From positions 1-58,348 of the forward strand of contig JARIBS010000050.1 in NCBI GenBank assembly GCA_029257385.1: a stretch of DNA of 58,348 bases, given 5' to 3'. Under the pieces are notes generated by a model, which worked only from the letters and a program-made list of their open reading frames with translations, was not told the origin of the DNA and did not search any database. Below are positions 9,356-17,808 of this stretch, piece by piece. The translations under genes and the position numbers were made by a program. Positions within the stretch are counted from its first letter, which is position 1; the number at the start of each line of letters is the position of its first letter. This DNA is from Thiorhodococcus sp. GTDB taxonomy: Bacteria; Pseudomonadota; Gammaproteobacteria; Chromatiales; Chromatiaceae.

Positions 9356-10123
9356 TCAGCCCAATATCCGCCGATAGCTGTGCCAGGTCGCGTAGCCCAG
9401 GATCGGGAAGATGACGATCATGCCCGCGAACAGGGTGAGTATGCCGATCCCGCTGAGCGACACGATCAAGACAGCCCAGACCAGCATGGCCGCCCAATTC
9501 TCACGCACCGCACGCGCGCTCGTCTGCATGGCCGTGACGGGGCCTGCGTCGCGATCGAGGATCATCGGGATGGCCAGGGCGCTGGTGACGAAGACAGTGA
9601 CTGCGAGCAGCAGACCGATCCCGAGGAAGAACGCCGCTAGCACCGGATCGAACCCCTTTCCGGTCAGGATCGACTGGTAGCCTCCGATGCTCGGCGTAGC
9701 GATGGCGAAGATCAAGGCCGACAGCCGCACCCAGGCCGCGGCGATGATGCCGAGAAAGAGCGCGAACAGACCCAAATTGGTGCGTCGCTCCCAGAGCAGC
9801 GCGAGGCTTTGACGGATGACGACGGGCTCACCGCGATCCTGCTGACGGGCGGCGACGTAGAGTCCCGCAGCTATAAAGGGTCCAACCAGCAGCAGGCCTG
9901 TCAGGAAGGCGATGGTGAACCAGGGCAGGGACCAGGCGAGCCAGAGCGTGGCCCAACAGGCGAGCGTGAAAATGGCCCCGTAAAGCAGGCTGTGCGCCGG
10001 ACTCTTGGCCAGCGATCGAGCACCCCGCGCGAGCCACTCCAGCGGCTCGGCGATGTCGACGCGACGGATCTCTGGTGCTTCGGGTCCGTGCGCATGTCCT
10101 GTTGGAACAGCGTGCGTTTCCAT
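9356..10123 (-). CDS. DUF2189 integral membrane protein
   Basis: A 255-aa inner-membrane protein with a short soluble N-terminus (EIRRVDIAEPLEWLARGARSL) followed by six hydrophobic segments, including LLYGAIFTLACWATLWLAW, FTIAFLTGLLLVGPFIAAGLY, LAAFFLGIGLLLAVTVFVTS and GIGILTLFAGMIVIFPILGY. The ending ILGYATWHSYRRI and the PxxWLxxGxxxL opening are characteristic of DUF2189. Function is unknown. About 245 bp separate it from the divergent CDGSH gene. Confidence 0.85.
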   Translation of the reverse strand: METHAVPTGHAHGPEAPEIRRVDIAEPLEWLARGARSLAKSPAHSLLYGAIFTLACWATLWLAWSLPWFTIAFLTGLLLVGPFIAAGLYVAARQQDRGEPVVIRQSLALLWERRTNLGLFALFLGIIAAAWVRLSALIFAIATPSIGGYQSILTGKGFDPVLAAFFLGIGLLLAVTVFVTSALAIPMILDRDAGPVTAMQTSARAVRENWAAMLVWAVLIVSLSGIGILTLFAGMIVIFPILGYATWHSYRRILG

Positions 10124-10368
10124 GGCGATCTCTCCACTAAGCTGAGGATGGTCCAGACCCCACCGAGCCTGGGGTCCGATCGTGCTCGAGCGCCGATACG
10201 GCTGGCAAGTCGCTCATACACGTGAGTTGCTCGGATATTTCGGGAAATCAACCCTTGTCTGCATTCGCTCAAGCCCAATGCTGGTGAGCTATACATCGCA
10301 CGCGCCTGATCGCCAGGATCGATCGTTTCCAGGCATTTAGCCAAACCACCACTAAAGAGAATATCACC

Positions 10369-11019
10369 ATGAGCGACGAACCCATTACCACGTTCAAGGG
10401 CGCAGAGATCGATGTGAGCTGGGACCAGCGTCTGTGCATTCATATCGGTGAGTGCGGCAAGGCGGCAGACGATCTGTTCGTCGGTGACCGCGAGCCTTGG
10501 TGCGTTCCGGACTCGACCGACAAGGCGCGGGTGCGCGAGGTCGTCGAGCGCTGTCCCAGCGGTTCGCTCAGCTACCGCGACAAGCGCGGGACAGCCGAAC
10601 CGGCCCCGGCGGAGAACCGACTGATGGTCGCCTACAACGGACCCTACTATCTCACCGGCGATCTTGACATCGTCGGCGTCGGCGAGGACATGCCGGGCGT
10701 GCGTCGACGCGCCGCGCTCTGTCGGTGCGGCGCGTCGAAGAACAAGCCTTTCTGTGACAACAGCCATGCGGACATCCACTTCGAGGATCCCGGCGCCGTC
10801 GGCCAGGAGGGAACTGGGCTGTCCGACGCTGGCGGTACGTTGAGCATCAAGGCGATGCCCGACGGCCCGCTCAAGCTCCAGGGCAATGTCACCATTATGG
10901 CCGCTACGGGTCGCCCGGCCTGGCAGGGCGACAACGTCGCCCTCTGCCGATGCGGCGCCTCGGCCGACAAGCCCTTTTGCGATGGCAGCCATCTTGGCGT
11001 CGGATTCAAGAGCGATTGA
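10369..11019 (+). CDS. iron-sulfur protein: divergent 4Fe-4S (Fer4_19) plus two CDGSH domains
   Basis: A 216-aa Fe-S protein. Residues 10-70 resemble the divergent mono-cluster domain (Cys23, Cys29, Cys45, Cys62, with RCPSGSLSYR at the end). Two CDGSH-type [2Fe-2S] sites follow: C118-C120-C129-H133 (CRCGASKNKPFCDNSH) and C193-C195-C204-H208 (CRCGASADKPFCDGSH). The 3-Cys/1-His coordination is intact in both. The family is linked to redox sensing or Fe-S transfer, but the substrate of this fusion type is unknown. No partner is obvious; two SPFH genes follow on the same strand after 120 bp. Confidence 0.9.
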   Translation: MSDEPITTFKGAEIDVSWDQRLCIHIGECGKAADDLFVGDREPWCVPDSTDKARVREVVERCPSGSLSYRDKRGTAEPAPAENRLMVAYNGPYYLTGDLDIVGVGEDMPGVRRRAALCRCGASKNKPFCDNSHADIHFEDPGAVGQEGTGLSDAGGTLSIKAMPDGPLKLQGNVTIMAATGRPAWQGDNVALCRCGASADKPFCDGSHLGVGFKSD

Positions 11020-11139
11020 GGACGTCGCTGCAGTGTTGGGCTGACGCGCTCGCGTTGCTTTACTGTGACGAGTGCGTAAGAAACCGGCGTCTCACATGAC
11101 CTATCCTCGCCAATCCCGCATCGCTCACCGGAGACCCCC

Positions 11140-12123
11140 ATGCATGTGACCGCCTTTCTGCTCGGCCTGCTCGTGTTCATCGCCTACAGCGTCTTCGTGC
11201 GCGCCTTCTATACGGTCAAGCCCGATGAGCGCGCCATCATCACCTCCTTCGGGCGCGCCCAGCGGATGGGCGAGCTGATGGTCGAGGACGACTCGCTCAA
11301 CGAAGAGGAGCGCCAGCGCTACCGGTTTCCACGACTGCGCGCCATCGAGCCTGGCGGTCCCTATTTCAAATGGCCTTGGCAGGAGGTGCACAAGGTCCGG
11401 GTCGTTACCCAATCGGTCGATCTGACCTGGGATCCCACCAAGGAGCAGAGCACCGTCGAGGCGGTGACTAAGGACAATCTCACCACCGGCGTCGGCGGAC
11501 AGATCCGCTTTCGGGTCTCGGAGAACAATCTCTACGCCTATTTCTTCGGTGTCGATAGCCCGCTTGAGCATGTCATGGGCTATTTCATCTCGGTGCTGCG
11601 CGAGCGCATCGCCAATTTTGTTGATCCGAAGGGCCAGAGCCTAGTCGGTGATACTGAGTTCTCCGAGACCGGCGCGCCCTCTGAGCTGTCGGAGGGGGTC
11701 TCCATCAACGATTTGCGCAAGAACCTGCCACTGCTCAACGACTACATGGAGCAGCAATGCCGCTCGACCGGCGCCCGCTACGGCATCGAGCTGGATGCAG
11801 CGCTGATCACCCAAATCGATCCGCCGCCCGAGGTCGATCGCGCGCTCTCGGCCATCAACACCACACGCAATCAGGTCGCCGCCGACATCAGCACCGCCCG
11901 CGCCGATGCCGAGCAGCAGATCACCATGAGCAAGCGCGCCGTCGATATCGCGCGCAACAACGCCCAGGCCGAGGTCGCGCCGCTCAAAGAGCTGGCCGAT
12001 ACGCTCACCAGTATCAAGACGTCCGGCGGTCCGGGCGCGCTGCGCGCCTATATCCGCAACTTGCGTGTGCCGCTGCTCGGGCAGGCCAAGCGCATCGTCC
12101 AGACCACCGCTTCGACCCAGTGA
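11140..12123 (+). CDS. SPFH/band-7 membrane protein (first of a pair)
   Basis: A 327-aa protein with one N-terminal membrane segment (FLLGLLVFIAYSVFVRAFY), then the SPFH core (VKPDERAIITSFGRAQR, VDLTWDPTKEQSTVEAVTKDN, IRFRVSENNLYAYFF) and a helical tail rich in Ala/Glu (ADAEQQITMSKRAVDIARNN) that probably oligomerises. Such proteins form ring or cage scaffolds in membrane microdomains (prohibitin, HflK/C and stomatin superfamily). Seventeen bases separate it from a second SPFH gene, so the two probably form a hetero-oligomer like HflK-HflC, though no FtsH or NfeD gene is adjacent. Confidence 0.85.
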   Translation: MHVTAFLLGLLVFIAYSVFVRAFYTVKPDERAIITSFGRAQRMGELMVEDDSLNEEERQRYRFPRLRAIEPGGPYFKWPWQEVHKVRVVTQSVDLTWDPTKEQSTVEAVTKDNLTTGVGGQIRFRVSENNLYAYFFGVDSPLEHVMGYFISVLRERIANFVDPKGQSLVGDTEFSETGAPSELSEGVSINDLRKNLPLLNDYMEQQCRSTGARYGIELDAALITQIDPPPEVDRALSAINTTRNQVAADISTARADAEQQITMSKRAVDIARNNAQAEVAPLKELADTLTSIKTSGGPGALRAYIRNLRVPLLGQAKRIVQTTASTQ

Positions 12124-12141
12124 CACAGGGAGGATTGCACC

Positions 12142-13029
12142 ATGAATTTCATGCTTGATCTGTCGGTCGGGACCATCGTCGCCTTCATCGTAGGGCTGCT
12201 CTATATTCCGGTGCTGCTCGCCGTTGCGCGCCTGCTCGGGATCTACGCCATCGTGTGTGAGCGCGAGGCCCAAGTCTTTACGCTCTTTGGCAAGGTCATC
12301 GGCACCCTGGACGATCCCGGCATCCGGTTCCCGATCGGCTACTTCGGGCCGAGGGCGCTCTTGGTGCCTTTCTTCGGCAAGCTCTACCGCGTACCGACCG
12401 TCCTTCGGCAACATTATCTGCGCGATCAGATGGTCAACTCCGAGGAGGGCACCCCGATGGGGGTCGGCATCTGGTCCGAGATGCAGGTGAGCGACCCGGT
12501 GTCGTATCTGTTCAGTAACGCCAACCCTGAGGGTTCGCTCCAGGCCAATGTCGCCAGCTCGACCATCTCGACGCTAAGCAATCTGGAGATGGACAAGATG
12601 CTCGAGGATCGCCATCAACTCAGCCGCCGGGTGCGTGCCGCCGTCTCGCCACTGTCCGAGCAATGGGGTTACAAGCTCGGCTCGGTCTACATCCGCAAGG
12701 TCTCTTTCACCGACCGTCAGATGGTCGACAACATCACCGAGAAGGTCGTCAAGCGGCTGGTTCAGGTCACCAGCGCCATGAAACAGGACGGCGAGAACCG
12801 TGTCGGTCTCATCAAGAGCCAAACGGCGTTTAAGGTCTCGCAGAAGATGGCCGAGGCCGCAGCCGCTAGACCCGCGATCGTCGGCGAGGCGCTCAACGGC
12901 ATCGCCGCGCGCGACCCGGATGTCTTGAACGCCGTTATGGAGGTCATGGAGACCGAGCAGCTCATCGGGTCAGGGGCGGAAGTCGACGTCCTGCCGGTCA
13001 ATTCCGAGCTGTTGGTTCAGCTCAGCTGA
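12142..13029 (+). CDS. SPFH/band-7 membrane protein (second of a pair)
   Basis: A 295-aa partner of the preceding gene. A membrane segment (LSVGTIVAFIVGLLYIPVLLAVARLLGIYAI) leads into an SPFH domain with the pattern IVCEREAQVFTLFGKVIGTLDDPGIRFP. This part resembles stomatin-like proteins more than HflC. The C-terminal half is helical (QKMAEAAAARPAIVGEALNGIAARDPDVLNAV). A GGAGG lies 14 bp upstream of ATG 12142. The gene pair probably makes one scaffold; what it organises is not shown by the neighbours. Confidence 0.82.
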   Translation: MNFMLDLSVGTIVAFIVGLLYIPVLLAVARLLGIYAIVCEREAQVFTLFGKVIGTLDDPGIRFPIGYFGPRALLVPFFGKLYRVPTVLRQHYLRDQMVNSEEGTPMGVGIWSEMQVSDPVSYLFSNANPEGSLQANVASSTISTLSNLEMDKMLEDRHQLSRRVRAAVSPLSEQWGYKLGSVYIRKVSFTDRQMVDNITEKVVKRLVQVTSAMKQDGENRVGLIKSQTAFKVSQKMAEAAAARPAIVGEALNGIAARDPDVLNAVMEVMETEQLIGSGAEVDVLPVNSELLVQLS

Positions 13030-13102
13030 ACGGGCTGAGGTGAGTTTTCGGACCAGCGACCGCAACTGCGCCACTCACGTTGGCGGAGTGCGCCTTCCAG
13101 GC

Positions 13103-13412
13103 TCAACCGGTCGCGGTGGCTCTTTCGAGGGTGCCGTTGGCAATGTCGCGGTTTGCCTGGCAATGCTGATCGAGCAGATGGATCTGCGCGATGGTCTCGA
13201 CCGAGAGCGGGGCGAAACGCTCCTTGAGTAGACGGCCGGCCTGCTCGCGTTCACCAACGATCACATGACGCAGGACAAGTACCGCGCAGCGCAGCAATTC
13301 GTTCGCATAGGCATTTATGAAGTGATTCCTCAGGCTATCTTGAGGTGCTTGGCATGATAGCAGCAGATGATCCTCAATTAAGAGAGTGGCGCAACTTGCC
13401 GTATCATCGGGC
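13103..13412 (-). pseudogene. open reading-frame fragment of unknown origin
   Basis: Minus-strand frame open from inside the end of the EamA gene to a stop at 13103. It reads through segments such as SLRNHFINAYANELLRCAVL, RHVIVGEREQAGRLLKERF and IHLLDQHCQANRDIANGT. It looks like helical protein sequence rather than a random frame, but has no ATG; the only near start is TTG 13297. It is either a short gene with a weak start or the 3' remnant of a lost gene. No family recognised. The rest of the 13030-13403 interval shows nothing else. Confidence 0.28.
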
Positions 13413-14282
13413 GCCGAGGCGACTGCTAAACACGCCGCTCGCGATAATCAGACCGATTCCCAGATACTGTAGGAGTGACAGCGCCTCGTCCAAGATTGTT
13501 GCGGCCAGGGCGATGGCGACCAGCGGCTCTATCGTGGTGATAACCGCTATCGTGGAGGCGGGCACGGTATGCAAACCGCGTGTGAACAGAAAGTAGGAAA
13601 AGATGGTGCCAAACAGGCTCATCACTAGCAACGCCGCCCAAGCGTCCGAACCGCTAGTCTCACCGAGGCGTCTGAGTCCGCTCCAGGTCGGGGAAAGGGT
13701 AAGAGTGGCAAGGCCGCTGATGATGAACGAACTGAATAGTAGCGCGGTTGAATGTACTCGCTTGACCGCTTTCTTGCCAATCACTGGGTAAAGAGCATAG
13801 CTCGCCCCTGCAGCCAGACCGAGGACAATGCCTGTAGCGGATGGAACTGTGCCGCCCCCCCCAATCCCAAGCGTCAAAGCTACGCCGACACAGGCGCCGC
13901 TCGCCAGCGCGACACGCAATGGGGTCGGCCGCTCGCCGAGCAGAATGGCAGCAAATAACAGTGTCCATACAGGCGAAGTGTAAAGCAGCCCCACCGAGAA
14001 CGTGACGCCCATTTCCGCGATGGCAAGGAAATAGGCCACATTATAAAACAGCACTCCAATCAGCGAGTGGGCGGCTAGCAATGGCCAGTGTCGCAGCATC
14101 GTCCGGATATAAGAGCGTAGCACCAGCGGAGCGGCGGCCAAGAGGGCGATGGCGGAGAACAGCACGCGCAGAGCGGCCACTTCGAATCCAGTAAACCCGG
14201 CATCAATCAACCCCGTGGCGATGACCCCTAGGGTACCCCAGCTAGCCGCGGCCAGCGCAACAAAGAGAACTCCAACACTCAT
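13404..14282 (-). CDS. EamA (DMT superfamily) transporter
   Basis: A 292-aa inner-membrane protein with ten predicted membrane helices in two EamA repeats (VGVLFVALAAASWGTLGVIA at the start, then GIVLGLAAGASYALYPVIGK for the second half). The family exports metabolites such as amino acids or nucleosides; the substrate is not readable from sequence. The frame continues upstream, but ATG 14282 sits one base after the stop of the methyltransferase gene, which is the natural coupled start and gives the correct N-terminus. It probably forms an operon with the methyltransferase under the AraC regulator just upstream, suggesting export of a modified small molecule. Confidence 0.88.
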   Translation of the reverse strand: MSVGVLFVALAAASWGTLGVIATGLIDAGFTGFEVAALRVLFSAIALLAAAPLVLRSYIRTMLRHWPLLAAHSLIGVLFYNVAYFLAIAEMGVTFSVGLLYTSPVWTLLFAAILLGERPTPLRVALASGACVGVALTLGIGGGGTVPSATGIVLGLAAGASYALYPVIGKKAVKRVHSTALLFSSFIISGLATLTLSPTWSGLRRLGETSGSDAWAALLVMSLFGTIFSYFLFTRGLHTVPASTIAVITTIEPLVAIALAATILDEALSLLQYLGIGLIIASGVFSSRLGAR

Positions 14283-14283
14283 A

Positions 14284-15027
14284 TCAGTGCAAGGCCTTTC
14301 GGCACAGGTAGACACCGATTTCGCCGATCGCGTGCGGGTACTCGTAGCGCAGAGCACGCTCGAAGGACGCCGCCGTTTCTCCCCACAGCGCTTCATTGTC
14401 CGGAATGTTGCGCAGCAAATCGAGATAAGCGCCCTCGTCTTCGAGGATGGCGTCAAGCTTGCGTTCTACCTCCAACCCCGATTCGGCTAGTCGCTTATCC
14501 AGTGAACCGATTTCTTTACACAGGTCGTATAGCTGCTCGTTCACCTCAAGGGAGTTCACAGACAAAAAACCACCATAGCGGATCTGCGGTTGCCAGATAG
14601 AGACTACGAACGCTCCATCAGGCGCCAGCACCCGTGCCGCTTCACGTAAGGTGGCGGGATAGCCGCGTGAATGAGAAATTGTGCTCATCATACAAGTGAC
14701 GAGGCGGAAACGATCGTCCTCGAATGTCATAGCATTGCTGTCCATCTGTTGTACGTGCTCCACTGGCACGCCTCGGCGCTTCACATGCTCACGCGAGGCG
14801 CGCACAGCGTATTCAGAGGTGTCGACACCATAGGCGATAAAACCCAGTTCGGCAGCAGCGCGCATATAGCGCCCAGTGGCGGTACCGATGTCTAGACTAT
14901 CGCCATGGCAGGGGAAGCCGGCAAGCAGATCCTCAAAGGCGGCGAACTCCAGCGCCTTCTTTACTCCATCGACGCTGCACACGGTTTCGTACTCCTGGTA
15001 CCACAGTTCGGGATAGCTGATCTTCAC
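14284..15027 (-). CDS. class I SAM-dependent methyltransferase
   Basis: A 247-aa Rossmann methyltransferase. Motif I is LDIGTATGRYMRAAAELGF, followed by the acidic ribose-binding YGVDTSEYAV and motif-IV-like LVTCMMSTISHS. The frame extends to ATG 15093, but GTG 15027 (VKISYPELWYQEY) is preceded by a strong GGAGGA seven bases away, so it is taken as the start. The C-terminal region is helical and may select the substrate, which is unknown. It sits between an AraC regulator and an EamA exporter and is translationally coupled to the latter. A natural-product-like methyl transfer followed by export is inference only. Confidence 0.86.
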   Translation of the reverse strand: MKISYPELWYQEYETVCSVDGVKKALEFAAFEDLLAGFPCHGDSLDIGTATGRYMRAAAELGFIAYGVDTSEYAVRASREHVKRRGVPVEHVQQMDSNAMTFEDDRFRLVTCMMSTISHSRGYPATLREAARVLAPDGAFVVSIWQPQIRYGGFLSVNSLEVNEQLYDLCKEIGSLDKRLAESGLEVERKLDAILEDEGAYLDLLRNIPDNEALWGETAASFERALRYEYPHAIGEIGVYLCRKALH

Positions 15028-15114
15028 GGCTCGATCCTCCGGCGTTGATGGGTGATATGCCGGAAGCCTAACGGTCGCAGGAGGCGGCCACATTAGGGAG
15101 ATCTGCCAAACTTT

Positions 15115-15735
15115 TTACTTTTCGCGCGCCCGGAATGCTCCTGGGGTTATGCCGAATCGCCGTTTGAAGAGATTGGAAAAAGACGACACATTCTCGTAGC
15201 CGAGATCGTAGGCGATCGTCGATACCGGCTGGCTAGAAGTCAGTAGTAGATCGACCGCGCGCCGTAGCCTAGCATCGATCTGTGCCTGTTTCGGCGACTG
15301 ACCGTAGGTGTCTCGGTACAAGCGGTGGAACTGGCTGACCGATAATCCAGTCTCGCATGCCAGATCGGCCATGTTGAGCGGTAGGCACGCCTGTTCAGTG
15401 AGGCGTCGAGATGCAGTCTCTAAATGCGGACGGCGCTGCGGTGCGGGAAGCGGAGAATTCTCGGCATTGACGAGCAGTTCGAGGGCGGTCGCCAGCATTG
15501 CATTGGAGTGCAGCACCAAGCTGTCACCCAGTTCGACCTCGCCCGCGAGAAAGCGCACATAGCGCCAAGCCGCCGGGGTGATACGGCACATCGAACGATG
15601 GCCGGTGATCGCACAGATATTGATCAGGTCGTCGTCGCTGATGTCGAAGATCAGGAACCAGCCATCCCGCGTGCTTTCGAAATCATGCACTGCGCCGGGC
15701 GGTAACACGGCAGCAGATACTCTGTTCTGCGGCAA
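15115..15735 (-). CDS. AraC-family transcriptional regulator, possibly short or frameshifted at the N-terminus
   Basis: A DNA-binding regulator of 206 aa. The C-terminal AraC domain is complete, with two helix-turn-helix units: LNMADLACETGLSVSQFHRLYR and STIAYDLGYENVSSFSNLFKRRFGITPGAFR. The N-terminal effector domain is shorter than usual (about 95 aa, opening VLPPGAVHDFESTRDGWFLI). The frame offers only TTG 15735 as a start. A run of six A (complement of 15739-15744) just upstream separates it from an ATG in another frame (MDRTQK...). One base fewer would give an ATG-started gene. It probably controls the methyltransferase-EamA pair directly downstream. Confidence 0.8.
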   Translation of the reverse strand: MPQNRVSAAVLPPGAVHDFESTRDGWFLIFDISDDDLINICAITGHRSMCRITPAAWRYVRFLAGEVELGDSLVLHSNAMLATALELLVNAENSPLPAPQRRPHLETASRRLTEQACLPLNMADLACETGLSVSQFHRLYRDTYGQSPKQAQIDARLRRAVDLLLTSSQPVSTIAYDLGYENVSSFSNLFKRRFGITPGAFRAREK

Positions 15736-15845
15736 GTCTTTTTTGCGTCCTGTCCATCAAATGCATGACTGATTCAGGCCGTTTGTGGGAAGACATAGAA
15801 GCGTTGGCCATCGAACGGTTTGTGCGCCTTGAGCATGCCATGGAT

Positions 15846-15903
15846 GGGGTGAGCGGGAGCGAACCCCAACAGCGTCGCGACGTTGGGGTTCGTACCTCAC
15901 CCC
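15846..15903. repeat. long inverted repeat (REP-like hairpin)
   Basis: Left arm 15846-15870 and right arm 15882-15903 pair almost completely: GTTGGGGTTCG at the inner ends and CTCACCCC at the outer ends, around an 11-base loop. It lies just past the mlaD stop and upstream of the AraC gene. It could terminate the mla transcript or be a dispersed REP-type element. On the minus strand beside it, a short frame reads HGMLKAHKPFDGQRFYVF and then stops, which may be a scrap of a lost gene. Confidence 0.6.
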
Positions 15904-15936
15904 AACCTACAAGTGGAATTTTTTCTGAAAATCGCC

Positions 15937-17052
15937 TTATTTGAACCAAGGTGTCTGCTCCTCGACATCGCGTTTGCGCAGCAGCGTCTTGGGGTCGTTG
16001 CGCAGATCACGCGAGAGCGCCGAGAGATTGCGGGTCGCGTCCTCAATGTTGCTGAGGATCGGCACCAATGCCGCAGACAACTCCTGGAGCAGATACTGCG
16101 TCTCATCGAGCGACTTCTGTAGCGCGGGTTTGTTCGCCGCAACCAGCGCGCGCGCGTCCACCGCCAGATCGCCGTAGTTGGTGACGGCCCGCTGGACATC
16201 CGGGATGCTGCCGCGCAGTTGCGACGTCATCCCGGCGAGATCCTCAGACAGGGTCTGCACCGAGGTCAGGATAGCCACGACACTCTGCGGGTCGACCGCA
16301 TCGCGCAGACGCGCCGAGAGCGCCTGCAGATTCTCAAAAACCCCGGCGAGTTGCTCGCGATTGCCGTCGAGTTCATCGCCTGAGCCGATCAGCGCCTCGA
16401 TGGACTTGATCTGATCATGGATGCGCTCGATGGTCGGGGCGATCGATGTCTCGATCAGACCTTTGAGCGTCTCGGTCAGACCGCCGACCTGGGCCATCAA
16501 ATTCAGCTCGCGCCCCGCTACGCCGATCACCTCGCCATCGGTCAGTTGCGTGGGCGCCGCGCCGGGGGTGATTTTGATGGCATCGCCCTTGAGCAGCCCC
16601 TCGGCGCCGATCTGGGCGAGGCTGTCGCGCGGGATCGGCCAGCCCTGTGCGATACGCAGCGTCGCGCGAAAGCAGGGCAGTGGCGTGCTGTCGGGACCAG
16701 CCTGCTCGGGCCTGGAAAGACAGTGCGCGGTCGCCTCGGTCGCCTCGGTCGCGTCTGCGAAGATCGGCGTGACCCGCTCGACCAGACCGATTGCATAGCC
16801 CGTCTGGAGCACCCGCATCCCGGTGTCCAGCCCTTCGGCATCCTGAAAATAGGCATCCAGGCGGTAGGCGCGCCCAAACAGACCCGGCATCATCAGAGCC
16901 AGTGTCGCCACGGCGATGATCGCCATGCTTAGCACGAAGCCACCCGCGAGCAGGAGATCGCGACGCTGCGCATGCGCCCGGCGCTTGCCCGGCGCACCAA
17001 TCTCGGGCGGCGCATAGAGGCGGTCGAGACGATTGCCCGACAGCCCGCTCAC
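15937..17052 (-). CDS. mlaD: MlaD/MCE-domain lipid transport protein
   Basis: A 371-aa substrate-binding subunit of an MCE-type phospholipid/hydrophobic transport system. There is one N-terminal membrane anchor (LLLAGGFVLSMAIIAVATLAL, about residues 33-55), then an MCE domain (FQDAEGLDTGMRVLQTGYAIGLV ... GDAIKITPG). The MCE domain contains an extra Cys-bearing loop (ATAHCLSRPEQAGPDSTPLPC). A long helical coiled-coil C-terminus follows (about 200-371), longer than in E. coli MlaD (183 aa) and closer to the tunnel-forming tails of other MCE proteins. It overlaps the ATPase gene by 4 bp and is last in a six-gene operon. No MlaB or MlaC is present. Confidence 0.87.
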   Translation of the reverse strand: MSGLSGNRLDRLYAPPEIGAPGKRRAHAQRRDLLLAGGFVLSMAIIAVATLALMMPGLFGRAYRLDAYFQDAEGLDTGMRVLQTGYAIGLVERVTPIFADATEATEATAHCLSRPEQAGPDSTPLPCFRATLRIAQGWPIPRDSLAQIGAEGLLKGDAIKITPGAAPTQLTDGEVIGVAGRELNLMAQVGGLTETLKGLIETSIAPTIERIHDQIKSIEALIGSGDELDGNREQLAGVFENLQALSARLRDAVDPQSVVAILTSVQTLSEDLAGMTSQLRGSIPDVQRAVTNYGDLAVDARALVAANKPALQKSLDETQYLLQELSAALVPILSNIEDATRNLSALSRDLRNDPKTLLRKRDVEEQTPWFK

Positions 17053-17798
17053 AGTGTCCCCCAGAGCGCGGCGCGTAGTTCCAGATGGGTCTGCGCCGCC
17101 GCTTGCAGCGCCTCTGGCGTGCCATCAAAAAGCATACGGCCCCGATTCAGCACGGCGATGCGATGCTCGACGCCCGCCAGGATCTCCGGGCGATTGTCGG
17201 TGGCGATCAGCGTCAGCGCGCGGTTCTCGCGCAGATTGCCCAGGACGTCGAGCGTCTCGCCGATGGCGGCGGTATCGAGCCCATCGGAGAACCCATCCCA
17301 GACCAGCAGCCGGGGTTGATGAATCAGCGCCCGCGCCAGCTCGACCTGACGGCGCTGTCCCAGCGACAGGGCGCGTGGCGGATGGTTTTCGAGTCCGTCG
17401 AGTTTGAGCAACGTCATCACCAGTCGTGCGGCGCGGGCCATGGCGGCGCGGCTCATGGGCGTGGCGCGCAGCGGTAGCAGGAGGTTTTCGATCACGCTGG
17501 CGCTGGCCAGCAGCGAGCCGCCCTGCAGCACCGCGCCGACCTCGTGTCGGTGTGCGCGCAGCGCGCCGCCGTCGAGCCGATCGAGGTGTTGGCCGAGAAC
17601 CCGGATTGTACCCGCCGATGGTCGGTCGAGTCCGAGGATCAGACGCACCAGCAGGCTCTTGCCCGCGCCATTTGGCCCCGTGATCAGCAACCATTCGCCT
17701 GGCGCGAGCGATAGATCGACGTCGACCAGCGCCTGTTGCCCATTGACGTGCTGATAGACGCCGGTCAGTTGCAGTGCGTGCGCCGTCGTGCTGTCCAT
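17049..17798 (-). CDS. mlaF: MlaF-like ABC ATPase with degenerate catalytic motifs
   Basis: A 249-aa ABC nucleotide-binding protein between MlaE and MlaD. Walker A is intact (GPNGAGKS, residues 41-48) and a Q-loop Gln lies near 92. The signature reads LSLGQ (144-148) instead of LSGGQ. Walker B ends W-D168-G169, so the catalytic Glu is replaced by Gly. The H-loop position reads A-T200-D201-N, without the switch His. The nucleotide may bind but hydrolysis should be strongly impaired; this is inference from family knowledge. The start is ATG 17798, eight bases after GAGG and 10 bp past the mlaE stop. Confidence 0.87.
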   Translation of the reverse strand: MDSTTAHALQLTGVYQHVNGQQALVDVDLSLAPGEWLLITGPNGAGKSLLVRLILGLDRPSAGTIRVLGQHLDRLDGGALRAHRHEVGAVLQGGSLLASASVIENLLLPLRATPMSRAAMARAARLVMTLLKLDGLENHPPRALSLGQRRQVELARALIHQPRLLVWDGFSDGLDTAAIGETLDVLGNLRENRALTLIATDNRPEILAGVEHRIAVLNRGRMLFDGTPEALQAAAQTHLELRAALWGTL

Positions 17799-17808
17799 AG
17801 ACCGAGCC

